A DNA stretch of 64,000 bases from Tepidiphilus olei (GCF_006980705.1 NZ_SBHO01000006.1:92051-156050), one strand, 5' to 3'. Numbered from the stretch's first letter, positions 25,313 through 33,972 are shown. A program made the numbers and translations. Notes: a model not told the origin generated them from the sequence alone.

Positions 25313-25513
25313 CTACTTGCGCCACCACCAAAAGAAGAGCGAGAGCAACACCGAGACGAGGATGCCGGTCGTGATGGGGAAGTAGAACGTGAAATTCTCG
25401 CGCTCGATGACGATGTCGCCGGGCAGGCGGCCGAAGGGGAAACGCGACAGCCACGGCCAGAGCACGGCCGCGAGCAGGAAGAGGAGGCCGAGCAGGAAGA
25501 GGAGTTTTTGCAT
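25313..25513 (-). CDS. DUF2905 small membrane protein
   Basis: 66 residues: a first membrane helix (LLFLLGLLFLLAAVLWPWL), the strongly conserved loop GRLPGDIVIERENFTFYFP and a second helix (GILVSVLLSLFFWWW). This is the complete DUF2905 pattern. The family's role is unknown. It lies 19 nt downstream of tRNA-Ser on the same strand and may be read from that transcript. Confidence 0.92.
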   Translation of the reverse strand: MQKLLFLLGLLFLLAAVLWPWLSRFPFGRLPGDIVIERENFTFYFPITTGILVSVLLSLFFWWWRK

Positions 25514-25532
25514 CGTCGGCGCCCGGGGATGC

Positions 25533-25623
25533 TGGCGGAGAGGGCGGGATTCGAACCCGCGTCAGGGTATTCCCCTGAACACGCTTTCCAGGCGTGCGAT
25601 TTAAACCGCTCATCCACCTCTCC
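25533..25623 (-). tRNA. tRNA-Ser (anticodon GGA)
   Basis: A 91-nt class II tRNA with a long variable arm and encoded CCA; acceptor GGAGAGG/CCTCTCC and anticodon GGA in CGCCTGGAAAGCG. A TATAAT box (25641-25636 on the minus strand) lies 13 nt upstream. Confidence 0.96.
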
Positions 25624-25707
25624 GGCAAGCCTTGTATTATACCGAGGTTCAGCGAAAAACGCCACGTTCCTCGCACGTGGCCCGCCTTTTCCTCCAAGGA
25701 GCACGAC

Positions 25708-26322
25708 ATGGGACACCGCCTCTCCAAGATCACCACCCGCACGGGCGACGAAGGCACCACCGGCCTCGGGGACGGCTCGCGCGTGGCCAAGAACAGCCGG
25801 CGCATCGAGGCGCTGGGCGAAGTCGATGAGTTGAACGCCGTGGTCGGCGTGCTCGCAAGCGAGACCGCGGACGAAGACCTGCGCGCGGTGCTCGCCGAGA
25901 TCCAGCACGCCCTCTTCGACCTGGGCGGAGAACTCTGCCTTCCCGGCGCGGCCGTGCTCACCGACGCGCAGGTGGCGCGGCTCGAGGCGCTGATCGAGAC
26001 CTACAACGCCGACCTGCCCCCGCTCAAGGAATTCATCCTGCCCGGCGGCAGCCGCGCGGCGGCGCTCGCGCACCTTGCCCGCACCGTCTGCCGCCGCGCC
26101 GAGCGCTCGGTGGTGGCGCTCGCCCAGGAAGAAGCGCTGCACCCTGCCCCGCGCCGCTACCTCAACCGCCTCTCAGACCTCTTCTTCGTGCTCGCCCGCG
26201 TCTACAACCGCCGCGCCGGTGTACCCGACGAACTGTGGCGGCGCGAGCACAAAACGCCCAAGCCCGCGCGCGCCGGCGCCATGCCCCCCGGCGGGGAAAA
26301 TTCCTCAAGTCCCGCCGCATGA
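25708..26322 (+). CDS. PduO-type cob(I)alamin adenosyltransferase
   Basis: 204 residues. ITTRTGDEGTTGLGDGSRV (P-loop-like ATP-binding segment) at residues 8-26, RIEALGEVDELNAVVG near 32-47, ILPGGSRAAALAHLARTVCR and RRAERSV near 115-135, and YLNRLSDLFFVLARVYN near 155-170 are the family motifs. It transfers the adenosyl group of ATP to cobalamin. The last 25 residues are low-complexity. AAGGAGCACGAC precedes the ATG. No cobalamin riboswitch is seen upstream. It stands next to the flagellar region with no evident link. Confidence 0.95.
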   Translation: MGHRLSKITTRTGDEGTTGLGDGSRVAKNSRRIEALGEVDELNAVVGVLASETADEDLRAVLAEIQHALFDLGGELCLPGAAVLTDAQVARLEALIETYNADLPPLKEFILPGGSRAAALAHLARTVCRRAERSVVALAQEEALHPAPRRYLNRLSDLFFVLARVYNRRAGVPDELWRREHKTPKPARAGAMPPGGENSSSPAA

Positions 26323-26327
26323 TGCCG

Positions 26328-26352
26328 TAAACACCCTTACCGAACCCGGTAA
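26328..26352 (+). promoter_or_regulatory. Possible sigma-28 promoter of fliC
   Basis: TAAA, 13 nt, then CCCGGTAA resembles the FliA consensus TAAA-N15-GCCGATAA, with a short spacer and mismatches. It lies 24 nt before the fliC ATG, which has AAGGAGAA. Weak call. Confidence 0.35.
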
Positions 26353-26376
26353 TCCACTCACGCAAGGAGAACCATC

Positions 26377-27921
26377 ATGGCTGTCATCAACACCAACATC
26401 GCCTCGCTCAACGCGCAGCGCAACCTCTTGAAGAGCCAGAACGACATGCAGACCGCCATGCAGCGGCTCTCGTCGGGTCTGCGCATCAACTCCGCCAAGG
26501 ACGACGCGGCGGGCCTGGCGATTTCCGACCGCATGACGGCGCAGATCAACGGCCTCAACCAGGCCACGCGCAACGCCAACGACGCCATGTCGATCGCCCA
26601 GGTGGCCGAGGGGGCAATGGGCGAGATCACCAATGCACTACAGCGCATCCGCGTGCTGGCGGTGCAGTCGGCCAACGACACCAACACCGCCACCGACCGC
26701 GTCTCGCTGCAGAAAGAGGTCAAGCAGTTGCAGGATGAAATTACCCGGCTCGCTACCCAGACCTCGTTCAACGGCAAGGCGCTGCTCGATGGCAGCTTCC
26801 AGAATCAGATCTTCCAAGTGGGCGCCTATGCCAACCAGAGCATCAGTTTCGGCATCGACAGCGTCAAGGCGGCCGACATGGGCGCCCAGTCCGTCGCCGG
26901 TCGTGCCAACATCGGCGAGCTAAACGCCACGGCGAGCCTGGATGACACCACCACCAACGGCGTGGCCGCCGGCACCCTCAAGATCTCGAGCGCCCAGACC
27001 CCGGCCGGCGGCGTCGCCATCAGCATCAGCGAAGGTCAGAGCGCCAAGGACATCGCCGCCGCCGTCAATGCCGTCGCCGGCCAGACCGGCGTCAACGCCA
27101 CCGCCAGCACCACTGCTACCCTCAACTTTGCAGGTTATCTTAATAATGGTGTCCTTACAGACGATCCCTCAGCCTCCCCCCCCACCCTCGCCACCACCGT
27201 CACATTCACCCTGCAGGGGCAGGAAATCACCGTTTCCGACGCCACCAATGGCGTCACCCTCACTGCCCTCGCCGACGCCATCAACAACGCCAACACCGGC
27301 GTCACCGCCACGCTCGATGATCCAACCAATCCGACGAAGATCATCCTCACCGCCGCCGACGGCTCCGACATCAAGATCGGTGATTTCACTGCTTCTGCCG
27401 GGGGCTCCACCGTCTCAGCCAGCTTCAAGGTTGGTACTGAAGCCTCTGCGCCGACCATCACCAGCGGCGGCGCCAACGACAGCATCGTCATCGGCGGCCA
27501 GGTGAGCTTCGTCTCCGCCAACACCTTCAGCGTCACCGACGACGGCACCAAGGTGCTCAGCAGCAGCCTGACCACTAAGAACAGCGGCTTCACCAGCGGC
27601 TCCGAGTACTCGGTCGACAAGATCGACATCACCACCCAGGCCGGCGCCAACAGAGCCATCAGCATCGTCGACGCTGCCCTTGCCTACGTCGATGACCAGC
27701 GGGCGAACCTCGGCGCGATCCAGAACCGCTTCAGCTCGGTGGTCTCGAGCAACTCGGTGACGAGCGAAAACGTGGCGGCCGCCCGCTCGCGGGTGCTGGA
27801 TGCGGACTTCGCCGCCGAAACGGCGAACCTGTCGCGGGCGCAGATCCTGCAGCAGGCCGGTACCGCCATGCTCGCGCAGGCGAACGCCTCGACGCAGAAC
27901 GTGCTGACGCTCCTGCGCTGA
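26377..27921 (+). CDS. fliC: Flagellin
   Basis: 514 residues. The conserved N-terminal D0/D1 part (MAVINTNIASLNAQRNLLKS; LSSGLRINSAKDDAAGLAIS) and C-terminal D1/D0 part (NRFSSVVSSNSVTSENVAAA; GTAMLAQANASTQNVLTLLR) flank a variable central domain of about 240 residues with a Flagellin_IN-like motif (TLTALADAINNANTGVTATL). It polymerises into the filament. This is the only flagellin gene in the window. A large glycosyltransferase lies 8 kb upstream, but no link is shown. The central region has a slightly lower GC content and many Thr/Ala codons. Confidence 0.97.
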   Translation: MAVINTNIASLNAQRNLLKSQNDMQTAMQRLSSGLRINSAKDDAAGLAISDRMTAQINGLNQATRNANDAMSIAQVAEGAMGEITNALQRIRVLAVQSANDTNTATDRVSLQKEVKQLQDEITRLATQTSFNGKALLDGSFQNQIFQVGAYANQSISFGIDSVKAADMGAQSVAGRANIGELNATASLDDTTTNGVAAGTLKISSAQTPAGGVAISISEGQSAKDIAAAVNAVAGQTGVNATASTTATLNFAGYLNNGVLTDDPSASPPTLATTVTFTLQGQEITVSDATNGVTLTALADAINNANTGVTATLDDPTNPTKIILTAADGSDIKIGDFTASAGGSTVSASFKVGTEASAPTITSGGANDSIVIGGQVSFVSANTFSVTDDGTKVLSSSLTTKNSGFTSGSEYSVDKIDITTQAGANRAISIVDAALAYVDDQRANLGAIQNRFSSVVSSNSVTSENVAAARSRVLDADFAAETANLSRAQILQQAGTAMLAQANASTQNVLTLLR

Positions 27922-27928
27922 TCGGGGC

Positions 27929-27971
27929 TTGACACGGGCGGCGCAGGGTCTAGCATGATCCCTGGCGCCGC
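27929..27971 (+). promoter_or_regulatory. fliC-flaG intergenic hairpin with possible sigma-70 promoter
   Basis: A GC-rich inverted repeat (CGGGCGGCG ... CGCCGCCCG) lies just after fliC and could attenuate or end the flagellin transcript. TTGACA and TAGCAT, 16 nt apart (27929-27956), overlap it and could start a flaG-fliD-fliS-fliT transcript. Confidence 0.4.
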
Positions 27972-27995
27972 CCGTTCCCCTTGGGGAGATTGACC

Positions 27996-28424
27996 ATGAA
28001 CGTCCCGATTTCTTCCGTATCTCTGCCGCAGGGCGCCGCGAGCACGGTGGTGACCGAGCCGCGAGCGCCGGCGCCTTCCGCCGCCGTGGCGGACACGGCG
28101 GCGAGCACGACGGCCACCGCGCGCCCGGGCGAAGCCGCCCCGGCAGCGACGGCGCCGGCAGGCAACACCGCCGCCACCGCCCAAGCTCCCGCCATCGACC
28201 GCGACACCTTGCAGGGCGCGGTCGACCAGGTACAAAAGACGGTGGAGACGCTCTCGAGCGCCGGCATCCAATTCACCCTCGACCAGGATTTCAACCGCAT
28301 GGTGGTGCAGGTGGTGGATACGTCCACCAAGGAAGTGATCCGGCAGATTCCGCCCAAGGAGATGCTGGAGATCGCCCAGGCGCTCGACAAGATCCAGGGC
28401 CTGCTCGTACACCAGAAAGCCTGA
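27996..28424 (+). CDS. flaG: FlaG family flagellar protein
   Basis: 142 residues. The first ~65 residues are Ala/Pro/Thr-rich; the conserved FlaG part is at the C-terminus: GIQFTLDQDFNRMVVQVVDT, EVIRQIPPKEMLEIAQALDK. FlaG influences filament length and lies between fliC and fliD in many proteobacteria, as here. ATG 27996 has GGGGAGATTGACC upstream. Ten nt separate it from fliD. Confidence 0.93.
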   Translation: MNVPISSVSLPQGAASTVVTEPRAPAPSAAVADTAASTTATARPGEAAPAATAPAGNTAATAQAPAIDRDTLQGAVDQVQKTVETLSSAGIQFTLDQDFNRMVVQVVDTSTKEVIRQIPPKEMLEIAQALDKIQGLLVHQKA

Positions 28425-28434
28425 GGAGACGGCC

Positions 28435-29814
28435 ATGGCCACGATCACTTCCAGCGGCATCGGTTCGGGGTTGGACATCAACGGCATCGTCGAGCAGCTG
28501 ATGTCGATCGAGCGCCGGCCGATCGTCGCGCTCGAGCAGCGCAAGAGCACGGTACAGACGCAGATCTCCGCCTTCGGTCAGGTGAAGTCGGCGCTGACCA
28601 CGCTGCAAGCGGCGGTGAAACGGCTCGACGATCCCAGCGTGCGTTTCGCTGCCGCGGCTTCGGTGAGCGAGGGGGCCGGCTTCACCGCCACCGCGAGCGC
28701 CGGCGCCGCCATGGGTACCCACGAGATCGGCGTGCAACGGCTCGCCCAGGCGCAGCGCGTGGCCACCAACGCCACCGAAGGTTTCAACCCCGGCGCGGGC
28801 ACCCTCACCATCAGCGCCGGCGGCCAGAGCGTGGAGATCGATTTTACCGGCGGCACGCTCGAGGATCTGCGCACCGCCATCAACGACCAGGCAGGCTCCC
28901 TGGTGCGCGCATCCATCGTCGACAACGGCGGGGTGAGGCAGCTCGTGCTCACGGGTGCGCAGACCGGCGAGAGCCAGGCGTTCTCGCTCATGGGCACCGG
29001 GGGGCTCGAGGAGCTCACTTTCGACCCGGAGGTAGAGGGGGATCCGCCCACCGATCCGAGCAGCAGCCTCTATCTGGTGCAAGCGGCGCAGGACGCGCAG
29101 ATCACCTTCGACGGGCTCACCGTGACCCGTCCCTCGAACACGATCGAGGACCTCATCCCCGGCGTGACGATCGAGCTGCGCTCCGTGACCGCCGAGCAGA
29201 CGGCCCGGCTCACGGTGAAGCGCGACGATGCGGCGTTGAAGGAGGCGATGCAGTCCTTCGTCGATGCCTACAACGCAGTGAACAACACCCTCCATACCCT
29301 TTCCTACTACGATCCGGAAACGAGAACGGCCGGGCCGTTGTCCGGCGACGCTTCGGTGCGCACGATCCAGAGCCAGCTGCGCAATTCCCTCAATTCGCTC
29401 ACGGGTAGCGGGCCTTTGCGCAATTTCACCGATCTGGGGCTGAGCTTCGACGACAAAGGCACTTTGAGCCTGGATGAAGCCAAGTTCGCGCAGGCCCTGC
29501 AGAACGCGCCCGAGGCGGTGAACCAGATGCTGGTGGGCACGGATGCGCAGCCGGGGCTGGCGCGACGGCTGGCTCCGGTGCTGGAGGCCAACCTGCAAAC
29601 GGGCGGGTTGCTCGATGCGCGCGTGCAGGGGCTGACCGCCCGCGTGACGCTGATCGATCAGCAGAAGGAGCGGCTGGAGTTGCAGCTCGAACGTATCGAG
29701 CAGAACTATCGACGGCAGTTCAACGCGATGGACACGATCGTGGGACAGTACGCAAGCCTGGGCGGCTACCTGCAACAGCAGTTCGACGCCCTGCTGGCGA
29801 GTACGAAGAAGTGA
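28435..29814 (+). CDS. fliD: Flagellar filament cap protein FliD
   Basis: 459 residues. The N-terminus has ITSSGIGSGLDINGIVEQLM, typical of FliD, and the C-terminus has LINDQ-like IDQQKERLELQLERIEQNYR then FNAMDTIVGQY and YLQQQFDALL. The central D2/D3 part contains the flagellin-like domain (GGTLEDLRTAINDQAGSLV). The pentameric cap guides flagellin assembly and is needed for filament growth. Followed by fliS with 17 nt between them. Confidence 0.97.
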   Translation: MATITSSGIGSGLDINGIVEQLMSIERRPIVALEQRKSTVQTQISAFGQVKSALTTLQAAVKRLDDPSVRFAAAASVSEGAGFTATASAGAAMGTHEIGVQRLAQAQRVATNATEGFNPGAGTLTISAGGQSVEIDFTGGTLEDLRTAINDQAGSLVRASIVDNGGVRQLVLTGAQTGESQAFSLMGTGGLEELTFDPEVEGDPPTDPSSSLYLVQAAQDAQITFDGLTVTRPSNTIEDLIPGVTIELRSVTAEQTARLTVKRDDAALKEAMQSFVDAYNAVNNTLHTLSYYDPETRTAGPLSGDASVRTIQSQLRNSLNSLTGSGPLRNFTDLGLSFDDKGTLSLDEAKFAQALQNAPEAVNQMLVGTDAQPGLARRLAPVLEANLQTGGLLDARVQGLTARVTLIDQQKERLELQLERIEQNYRRQFNAMDTIVGQYASLGGYLQQQFDALLASTKK

Positions 29815-29831
29815 TGCCGAGGAGAGAAGGC

Positions 29832-30242
29832 ATGTTCAACCGGATGCGAGGCGCCAACGCCTATTCGCAAGTCAGCCTGGAGACCGCCGTGCAAAGCGCC
29901 GACCCGCACCAGCTCATCCTGATGCTCTACGACGGTGCGCTGATGGCGCTCGCGCAGGCCGTGGTGGCCATGGAGCAAAAAGACATTCCCAAGCGCGCCC
30001 AGTCCATCAGCCGGGCCATCGCCATCATCCACGACGGGCTGCACGCCTCGCTGGACGTGGAGAGCGGCGGCGAGTTGGGCGAGCGCCTCGCCGCCTTGTA
30101 CGACTACATGGTGGAACGCCTGACGCAGGCGAACGCCACCAACAACGCCGCGGCGGTGCAGGAGGTGAGCGGGCTGTTGCGCACCCTGCGCGAGGCCTGG
30201 GCGGAAATGCCGCGCCAACAGGCCGCGGCCGCGGCGGGGTGA
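29832..30242 (+). CDS. fliS: Flagellin export chaperone FliS
   Basis: 136 residues. The family motif AYSQVSLETAVQSADPHQLI then LMLYDGALMALAQA and the C-terminal YDYMVERLTQANATNN are clear. FliS binds the flagellin C-terminus in the cytosol and hands it to FlhA. ATG 29832, preceded by GAGGAGAGAAGGC, is preferred over an ATG 7 codons upstream that overlaps fliD. Confidence 0.95.
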   Translation: MFNRMRGANAYSQVSLETAVQSADPHQLILMLYDGALMALAQAVVAMEQKDIPKRAQSISRAIAIIHDGLHASLDVESGGELGERLAALYDYMVERLTQANATNNAAAVQEVSGLLRTLREAWAEMPRQQAAAAAG

Positions 30243-30246
30243 TTCG

Positions 30247-30543
30247 ATGACGACGCCCATCGAAGAGGCGCCCTGGGCGGAGCTCGCGCGCGGCTGCGAA
30301 GCGTTCGCCGCCGCCGCCGAGGCGAACGACTGGGATCGCGCGGCGGCGCTGATGAGTGCGCTCGACGCCCTGACGACGGCCGACCGCGCCTGGTGCGCGA
30401 CGCACGACCCGGCCTTGCCCGAGCGGCGGGCAGCGATCGTGGCGGCGCGCGCGTCGCTGGAGGCGGCCGGCGCACACTTGCTGCCGGCGCATGCGAGCCT
30501 GAAGAAACTGCTGCGCGCCTGGGGTGCGCTGCCGCCGACGTGA
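30247..30543 (+). CDS. fliT: FliT-like small flagellar chaperone
   Basis: 98 residues, helical and Ala-rich (WAELARGCEAFAAAAEANDW; LKKLLRAWGA). Its place right after fliS (4-nt gap) and its size match FliT, the FliD chaperone; sequence similarity is low, as usual for this family. A palindromic repeat follows 12 nt after the stop. The call depends mainly on position. Confidence 0.65.
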   Translation: MTTPIEEAPWAELARGCEAFAAAAEANDWDRAAALMSALDALTTADRAWCATHDPALPERRAAIVAARASLEAAGAHLLPAHASLKKLLRAWGALPPT

Positions 30544-30555
30544 GCGCGCCGCTCC

Positions 30556-30633
30556 AGGGAGACGTTGAAGAAATGAGCGAGCACCGCGCAACGCAGCGAT
30601 TCGCCCGCGCAGCCAATCATTCAGCGTTTCCCT
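30556..30633. repeat. Palindromic repeat element, short form (R1)
   Basis: 78 bp with terminal inverted repeats AGGGARACGYTGAA / TTCAGCGTTTCCCT. It is in opposite orientation to, and over 90 percent identical with, the element at 63568-63645; the two arms can pair into a long hairpin. It lies between fliT and the FliK-like gene. All three frames towards the FliK-like gene were not needed for coding. Confidence 0.8.
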
Positions 30634-30653
30634 AGGCGCCCGGAGGTGATGAG

Positions 30654-32108
30654 ATGATCCCGCCAGACCTCGCTGCGCGGATACGCATGATGGTCGAGGC
30701 GGAGCTGCTGCGCCCCGAGACGCAGGTCGGCGGGGTGGAGCGCATCCGCCCCCTTCCGGAGCGCCTGCCGGAGGTGCTCCCGGGGCAGGTACTGCGCGCC
30801 ACCATCCAGCGGCCGCTGCCCGAGGGCACCTACCAGGCGGTGGTGGCAGGGCGTGAAATGACGCTCGCGCTCGACCAGCCGGTGAAGAGCGGCGACACCC
30901 TGGAGCTGGTGGTCGAGCGGCAGGTAGGCGGCACCATTTACGCCCGCCGTCAGGAAGGGCAGGAAGGAGCGGATCGGAGCATGGCGGGCGCCTCGGCGCG
31001 CACCCAGCTCTCCTCGGCCGGCGAGCTTCTGCGGCAAGTGCTGACGCAGCCCGCCCCGCAGCGCCTGCCCCTGCCTGCCGGCACGGAACGGGCCGCGCCA
31101 CTGCTGCCCGCCCCGCCCCAATCGCCCGCGGAAGTACAGCGCCTGGCCACGGCGCTGCAAGACAGCGTGCAGCGCTCGGGGCTCTTCTACGAATCCCATC
31201 TGGCACGGTGGGTCCGGGGACAGTATCCGCTCGAATCCCTGCGCGCCGAGCCGCACAACCTCGTGGCGCGGGCAACACCGGCGGCTCCGAGCGCAGAAGC
31301 GCCGCCGGGCGCGCCGGCGTCGGGCGCCGCGCCTGCCGCTGCCGGTGCCGTTCCTCCTGCTTCCGGTGCCGCACCTGCCGCTGGCACCGCCTCCCTTGCG
31401 GCTGCGTCCGCCGCGCCTGGCGCTGCCGGCGAAGAGGTTTCGTCGGCCGAACGTGCCGCGTTGGTAGCGGCCGCCGCGCCCTCCCCTTTGCTGACCTGGC
31501 TCATGCGCAACGCCCCTGGCGCTGCCGGGCCGGGGAACGCCGAGCGGCTGCTCACGGCCTTTCTCTCCGGGCAGATCCCTGCGTCCGGCGCCGAGGAAGC
31601 TGCGGCGCGCCCCGCCGTCGCGCCCGAGCGCGGCGCGCCCCCGGCCGGCGCAACGGCAGCGACCACGGCAAGCGAGGGCGCACAGGGCGCTCCTCCTGCG
31701 AGCGCCAGCGCCATTCCCGAACGGCTGGTGCCGATCGTGCAACATCAGCTCGACGCCCTGGCCACCCAGCAGATGAACGTGCAGTTCGCCCCTTGGCCGG
31801 GTTTGCTCGTGCAGTGGCGCATCGAGGCGGAGGGGGAGCAGGACGGAAGGGCCGAAGGGGAGGAAGGCGAGGCGCCGGTGTGGCGCTCCACGCTGCGGCT
31901 GACCCTGCCCCGCCTGGGCGAGGTGACGGCGCAGCTGCAGTGGCAGCACGGAACGCTCGAATTGCGTCTCACGGCCAGCCAGGAAGCGGCTTTGACGCGG
32001 ATGCGCGCCGCCGCGCCCATGCTGGCCTCGGCTTTGGAGGCGGACGGCATTCGCGTCACGAAGATCGAGGTCGCGGCGCAGGAGGGGATGGATGCAGCCG
32101 GAGAATGA
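30654..32108 (+). CDS. FliK-like flagellar hook-length control protein (second FliK paralogue)
   Basis: 484 residues. The N-terminal ~100 residues (IRMMVEAELLRPETQVGGVE; VVAGREMTLALDQPVKSGDT) resemble the start of FliK-like proteins; a long Ala/Pro-rich linker (residues 200-350) follows; the C-terminal globular part (RLTLPRLGEVTAQLQWQHGT, LELRLTASQEAALTRMRAAA) fits the FliK C-terminal domain that meets FlhB. GGAGGTGATGAG precedes the ATG. Its 3' end overlaps the FlhB-tail gene by 17 nt, which supports a role in export specificity. The canonical fliK is at 42411. Confidence 0.7.
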   Translation: MIPPDLAARIRMMVEAELLRPETQVGGVERIRPLPERLPEVLPGQVLRATIQRPLPEGTYQAVVAGREMTLALDQPVKSGDTLELVVERQVGGTIYARRQEGQEGADRSMAGASARTQLSSAGELLRQVLTQPAPQRLPLPAGTERAAPLLPAPPQSPAEVQRLATALQDSVQRSGLFYESHLARWVRGQYPLESLRAEPHNLVARATPAAPSAEAPPGAPASGAAPAAAGAVPPASGAAPAAGTASLAAASAAPGAAGEEVSSAERAALVAAAAPSPLLTWLMRNAPGAAGPGNAERLLTAFLSGQIPASGAEEAAARPAVAPERGAPPAGATAATTASEGAQGAPPASASAIPERLVPIVQHQLDALATQQMNVQFAPWPGLLVQWRIEAEGEQDGRAEGEEGEAPVWRSTLRLTLPRLGEVTAQLQWQHGTLELRLTASQEAALTRMRAAAPMLASALEADGIRVTKIEVAAQEGMDAAGE

Positions 32109-32433
32109 ACGAGCGGAAACCGCGACGGGCGAGCGCCTCGCCGCGGTGGCTTTACGCTACGAGTCGGGCGAGCCTGCACCCCGGGTGGTCGCCAAGGGGC
32201 AGGGGCTGATCGCCGAGCAGATCCTCGAGCGCGCGCGCGAGGCGGGCGTGTATGTGCACGAATCGCCTGAGCTGCTCTCGCTGCTGATGAAGCTCGATCT
32301 GGACGAGCGCATTCCGCCCCAGCTCTACGTGGCGGTGGCGGAGCTGCTCGCCTGGGTCTATCGACTGGAGCAGGAGGGCGGCAGCGGCAATCCCCTGCCT
32401 CCACGCGCTCCGCCGCCGGAAAGTATGCTATAA
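32092..32433 (+). CDS. FlhB C-terminal-like export switch protein (FhlB)
   Basis: 113 residues. AALRYESGEPAPRVVAKGQG, then LIAEQILERAREAGVYVHES and the terminal LLMKLDLDERIPPQLYVAVA, match the cytoplasmic tail of FlhB/YscU proteins without the membrane domain. Full FlhB has a cleaved NPTH motif; here the place is EPAPRV, so autocleavage is not expected. Such stand-alone tails (FhlB) can partly replace the FlhB tail in substrate switching. It overlaps the FliK-like gene and precedes a YcgR gene. Confidence 0.88.
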   Translation: MQPENERAETATGERLAAVALRYESGEPAPRVVAKGQGLIAEQILERAREAGVYVHESPELLSLLMKLDLDERIPPQLYVAVAELLAWVYRLEQEGGSGNPLPPRAPPPESML

Positions 32434-32466
32434 CATGACCAGCCTGCCAACGATCTTGCTCCCTTC

Positions 32467-33243
32467 ATGTCTTCCGCCCCCTTGCGCATCGAGCTCTACG
32501 ATCCCGAGCGCCACCCCGATCTCCTCTTGCGCTCTCCTCGCGAGATTGCGTTTTTGCTGCGAAGCCTGGCGGAGCGTCGGGTTCAACTGGGCATCTTTGC
32601 CGAGCGACGTCATCTCTTCACGTCCGTGCTCCTGGATGTCAGCGAGGAGCATCTCATCCTCGACCCTTGTGGCGACGAGCAACTCAACCACCTGGCAACG
32701 CAATGGGGCGTGATCTGCCAGGGCAAGCTCGAAGGGGTGACGGTGCAGTTTGCCTGCGCGCGGCTGGTGCGTGTCGAACATCAGGGCGTGATGGGCCTCG
32801 GCGCGCCTTTGCCCTCAACGGTGCTGCGCTTGCAGCGCCGGGAGTTCTTCCGCCTGCCGCCGCCCGTGCCCACGTGGTGGTGCGAGCTGCCGTGGTCGGA
32901 TCCGGCTTTTGCGCCCTTGCAGGCGGAGGAGCCCAAGCTGAAGCTGCGCGTTCTGGATTTGAGCGTGGGGGGCGTCGCCCTGCTCTTTCCGCCCGAGGTC
33001 CCTGCGCCCGCGCACGGCCACCAATTCGCCGGCGCGCGCCTCATACTGCCGCCCATGGATTGGCTAGAAACGACCATGGAGGTGCGCAGCATCCTGCCGC
33101 TCGATACCCCCGGACCGGCAAGGGCCGTTCCCACACGGGTGGGCTTTCGTTTCATCGGCATGCCCACGGCAGCGGCGAACCGCCTCTACCGCTTCCTCTT
33201 CGAATTGCAGCGGGAACAGCTGGCCGCACGACGCGGCACGTGA
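32467..33243 (+). CDS. ycgR: YcgR-type flagellar brake, c-di-GMP receptor
   Basis: 258 residues. The N-terminal PilZN (YcgR) domain (residues 10-115, SPREIAFLLRSLAERRVQLG) is followed by a PilZ domain: QRREFFRL (RxxxR) near residue 122 and DLSVGGVAL (DxSxxG) near 162, which bind cyclic di-GMP. When loaded, YcgR acts on FliG/MotA to slow rotation. It follows FhlB by 33 nt. A second PilZ brake-like protein is at 50388. Confidence 0.9.
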   Translation: MSSAPLRIELYDPERHPDLLLRSPREIAFLLRSLAERRVQLGIFAERRHLFTSVLLDVSEEHLILDPCGDEQLNHLATQWGVICQGKLEGVTVQFACARLVRVEHQGVMGLGAPLPSTVLRLQRREFFRLPPPVPTWWCELPWSDPAFAPLQAEEPKLKLRVLDLSVGGVALLFPPEVPAPAHGHQFAGARLILPPMDWLETTMEVRSILPLDTPGPARAVPTRVGFRFIGMPTAAANRLYRFLFELQREQLAARRGT

Positions 33244-33277
33244 CGTGATTCGTGTTTATTCGCATGGGCTCTAGACG

Positions 33278-33535
33278 ATGTACACGCTGCGCTTCGCCAA
33301 ATCCGCCGAGAAAGTCATCGCCCGGATGCCGCAAGGCGTGGCGCGCCGCATGATCGACGAACTCAAGGCCATTGCCGCCGATCCAACGATGTACCGTGGT
33401 GACTGGAAGCCCTTGTCCGGCTCACCCTTTTGGCGTTTACGCGTAGGCGACTGGAGGGCAATCTGCGACTTGCGTAATGCCGAACTCGTTTTGCTGGTGG
33501 TCAAAGTCGCACCACGAGGAGACGCATACAAATGA
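33278..33535 (+). CDS. RelE-family toxin of a toxin-first module
   Basis: 85 residues of the RelE/ParE fold: TLRFAKSAEKVIARMPQGVA, the GDWKPLSGSPFWRLRVGDWR segment and the last strand VLLVVKVAPRGDAY. The predicted catalytic Arg residues lie in the central strand region. It precedes its antitoxin with a 4-nt overlap (ATGA), the reverse of classical relBE order and the usual order with Xre antitoxins. Confidence 0.9.
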   Translation: MYTLRFAKSAEKVIARMPQGVARRMIDELKAIAADPTMYRGDWKPLSGSPFWRLRVGDWRAICDLRNAELVLLVVKVAPRGDAYK

Positions 33536-33891
33536 GCGTGCAAATCATTGAACTGGATGGAAAACCGGCTTTCGCCGTGGTGCCGGTGGCACAATGGAAG
33601 GCACTTTTGGAACGGCTGGAAGACCTGCAAGACGCCGTGGATGCCAGGGCTGCGGCAAACGAGGAAACATTGCCCCTCGACTTCATCGAACGGCGGCTCG
33701 CTGGAGAATCGCCGTTCAAGCTATGGCGAGAGCATCGCGGGCTCACTCTAGAGACGCTCGCCGACAGAGCGGGTTGCACACCCCAGATGCTATCGATGAT
33801 CGAGCGGGGTGAAACCAAACCTTCCGCCGATCTGTTGGCACGGCTTGCGAGCGCGCTCGGTTGCGACATGGACAGCCTCCAGTGCGACTGA
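33532..33891 (+). CDS. Xre-family antitoxin
   Basis: 119 residues. The N-terminal part (MSVQIIELDGKPAFAVVPVA) resembles a Phd/DUF toxin-binding strand region; the C-terminal half is an HTH_3 domain (LWREHRGLTLETLADRAGCT, QMLSMIERGETKPSADLLAR). It neutralises the RelE-type toxin and probably represses the operon. Inserted between the ycgR brake and fliE, it interrupts the flagellar region. Confidence 0.9.
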   Translation: MSVQIIELDGKPAFAVVPVAQWKALLERLEDLQDAVDARAAANEETLPLDFIERRLAGESPFKLWREHRGLTLETLADRAGCTPQMLSMIERGETKPSADLLARLASALGCDMDSLQCD

Positions 33892-33972
33892 GCGTTCGCA
33901 AGGGGAGCGCGTAACGCAGCAATCAGGCGGTGCAACCGAGTGGTTTACGCGCGCGATCGTGAGTCACACCGG

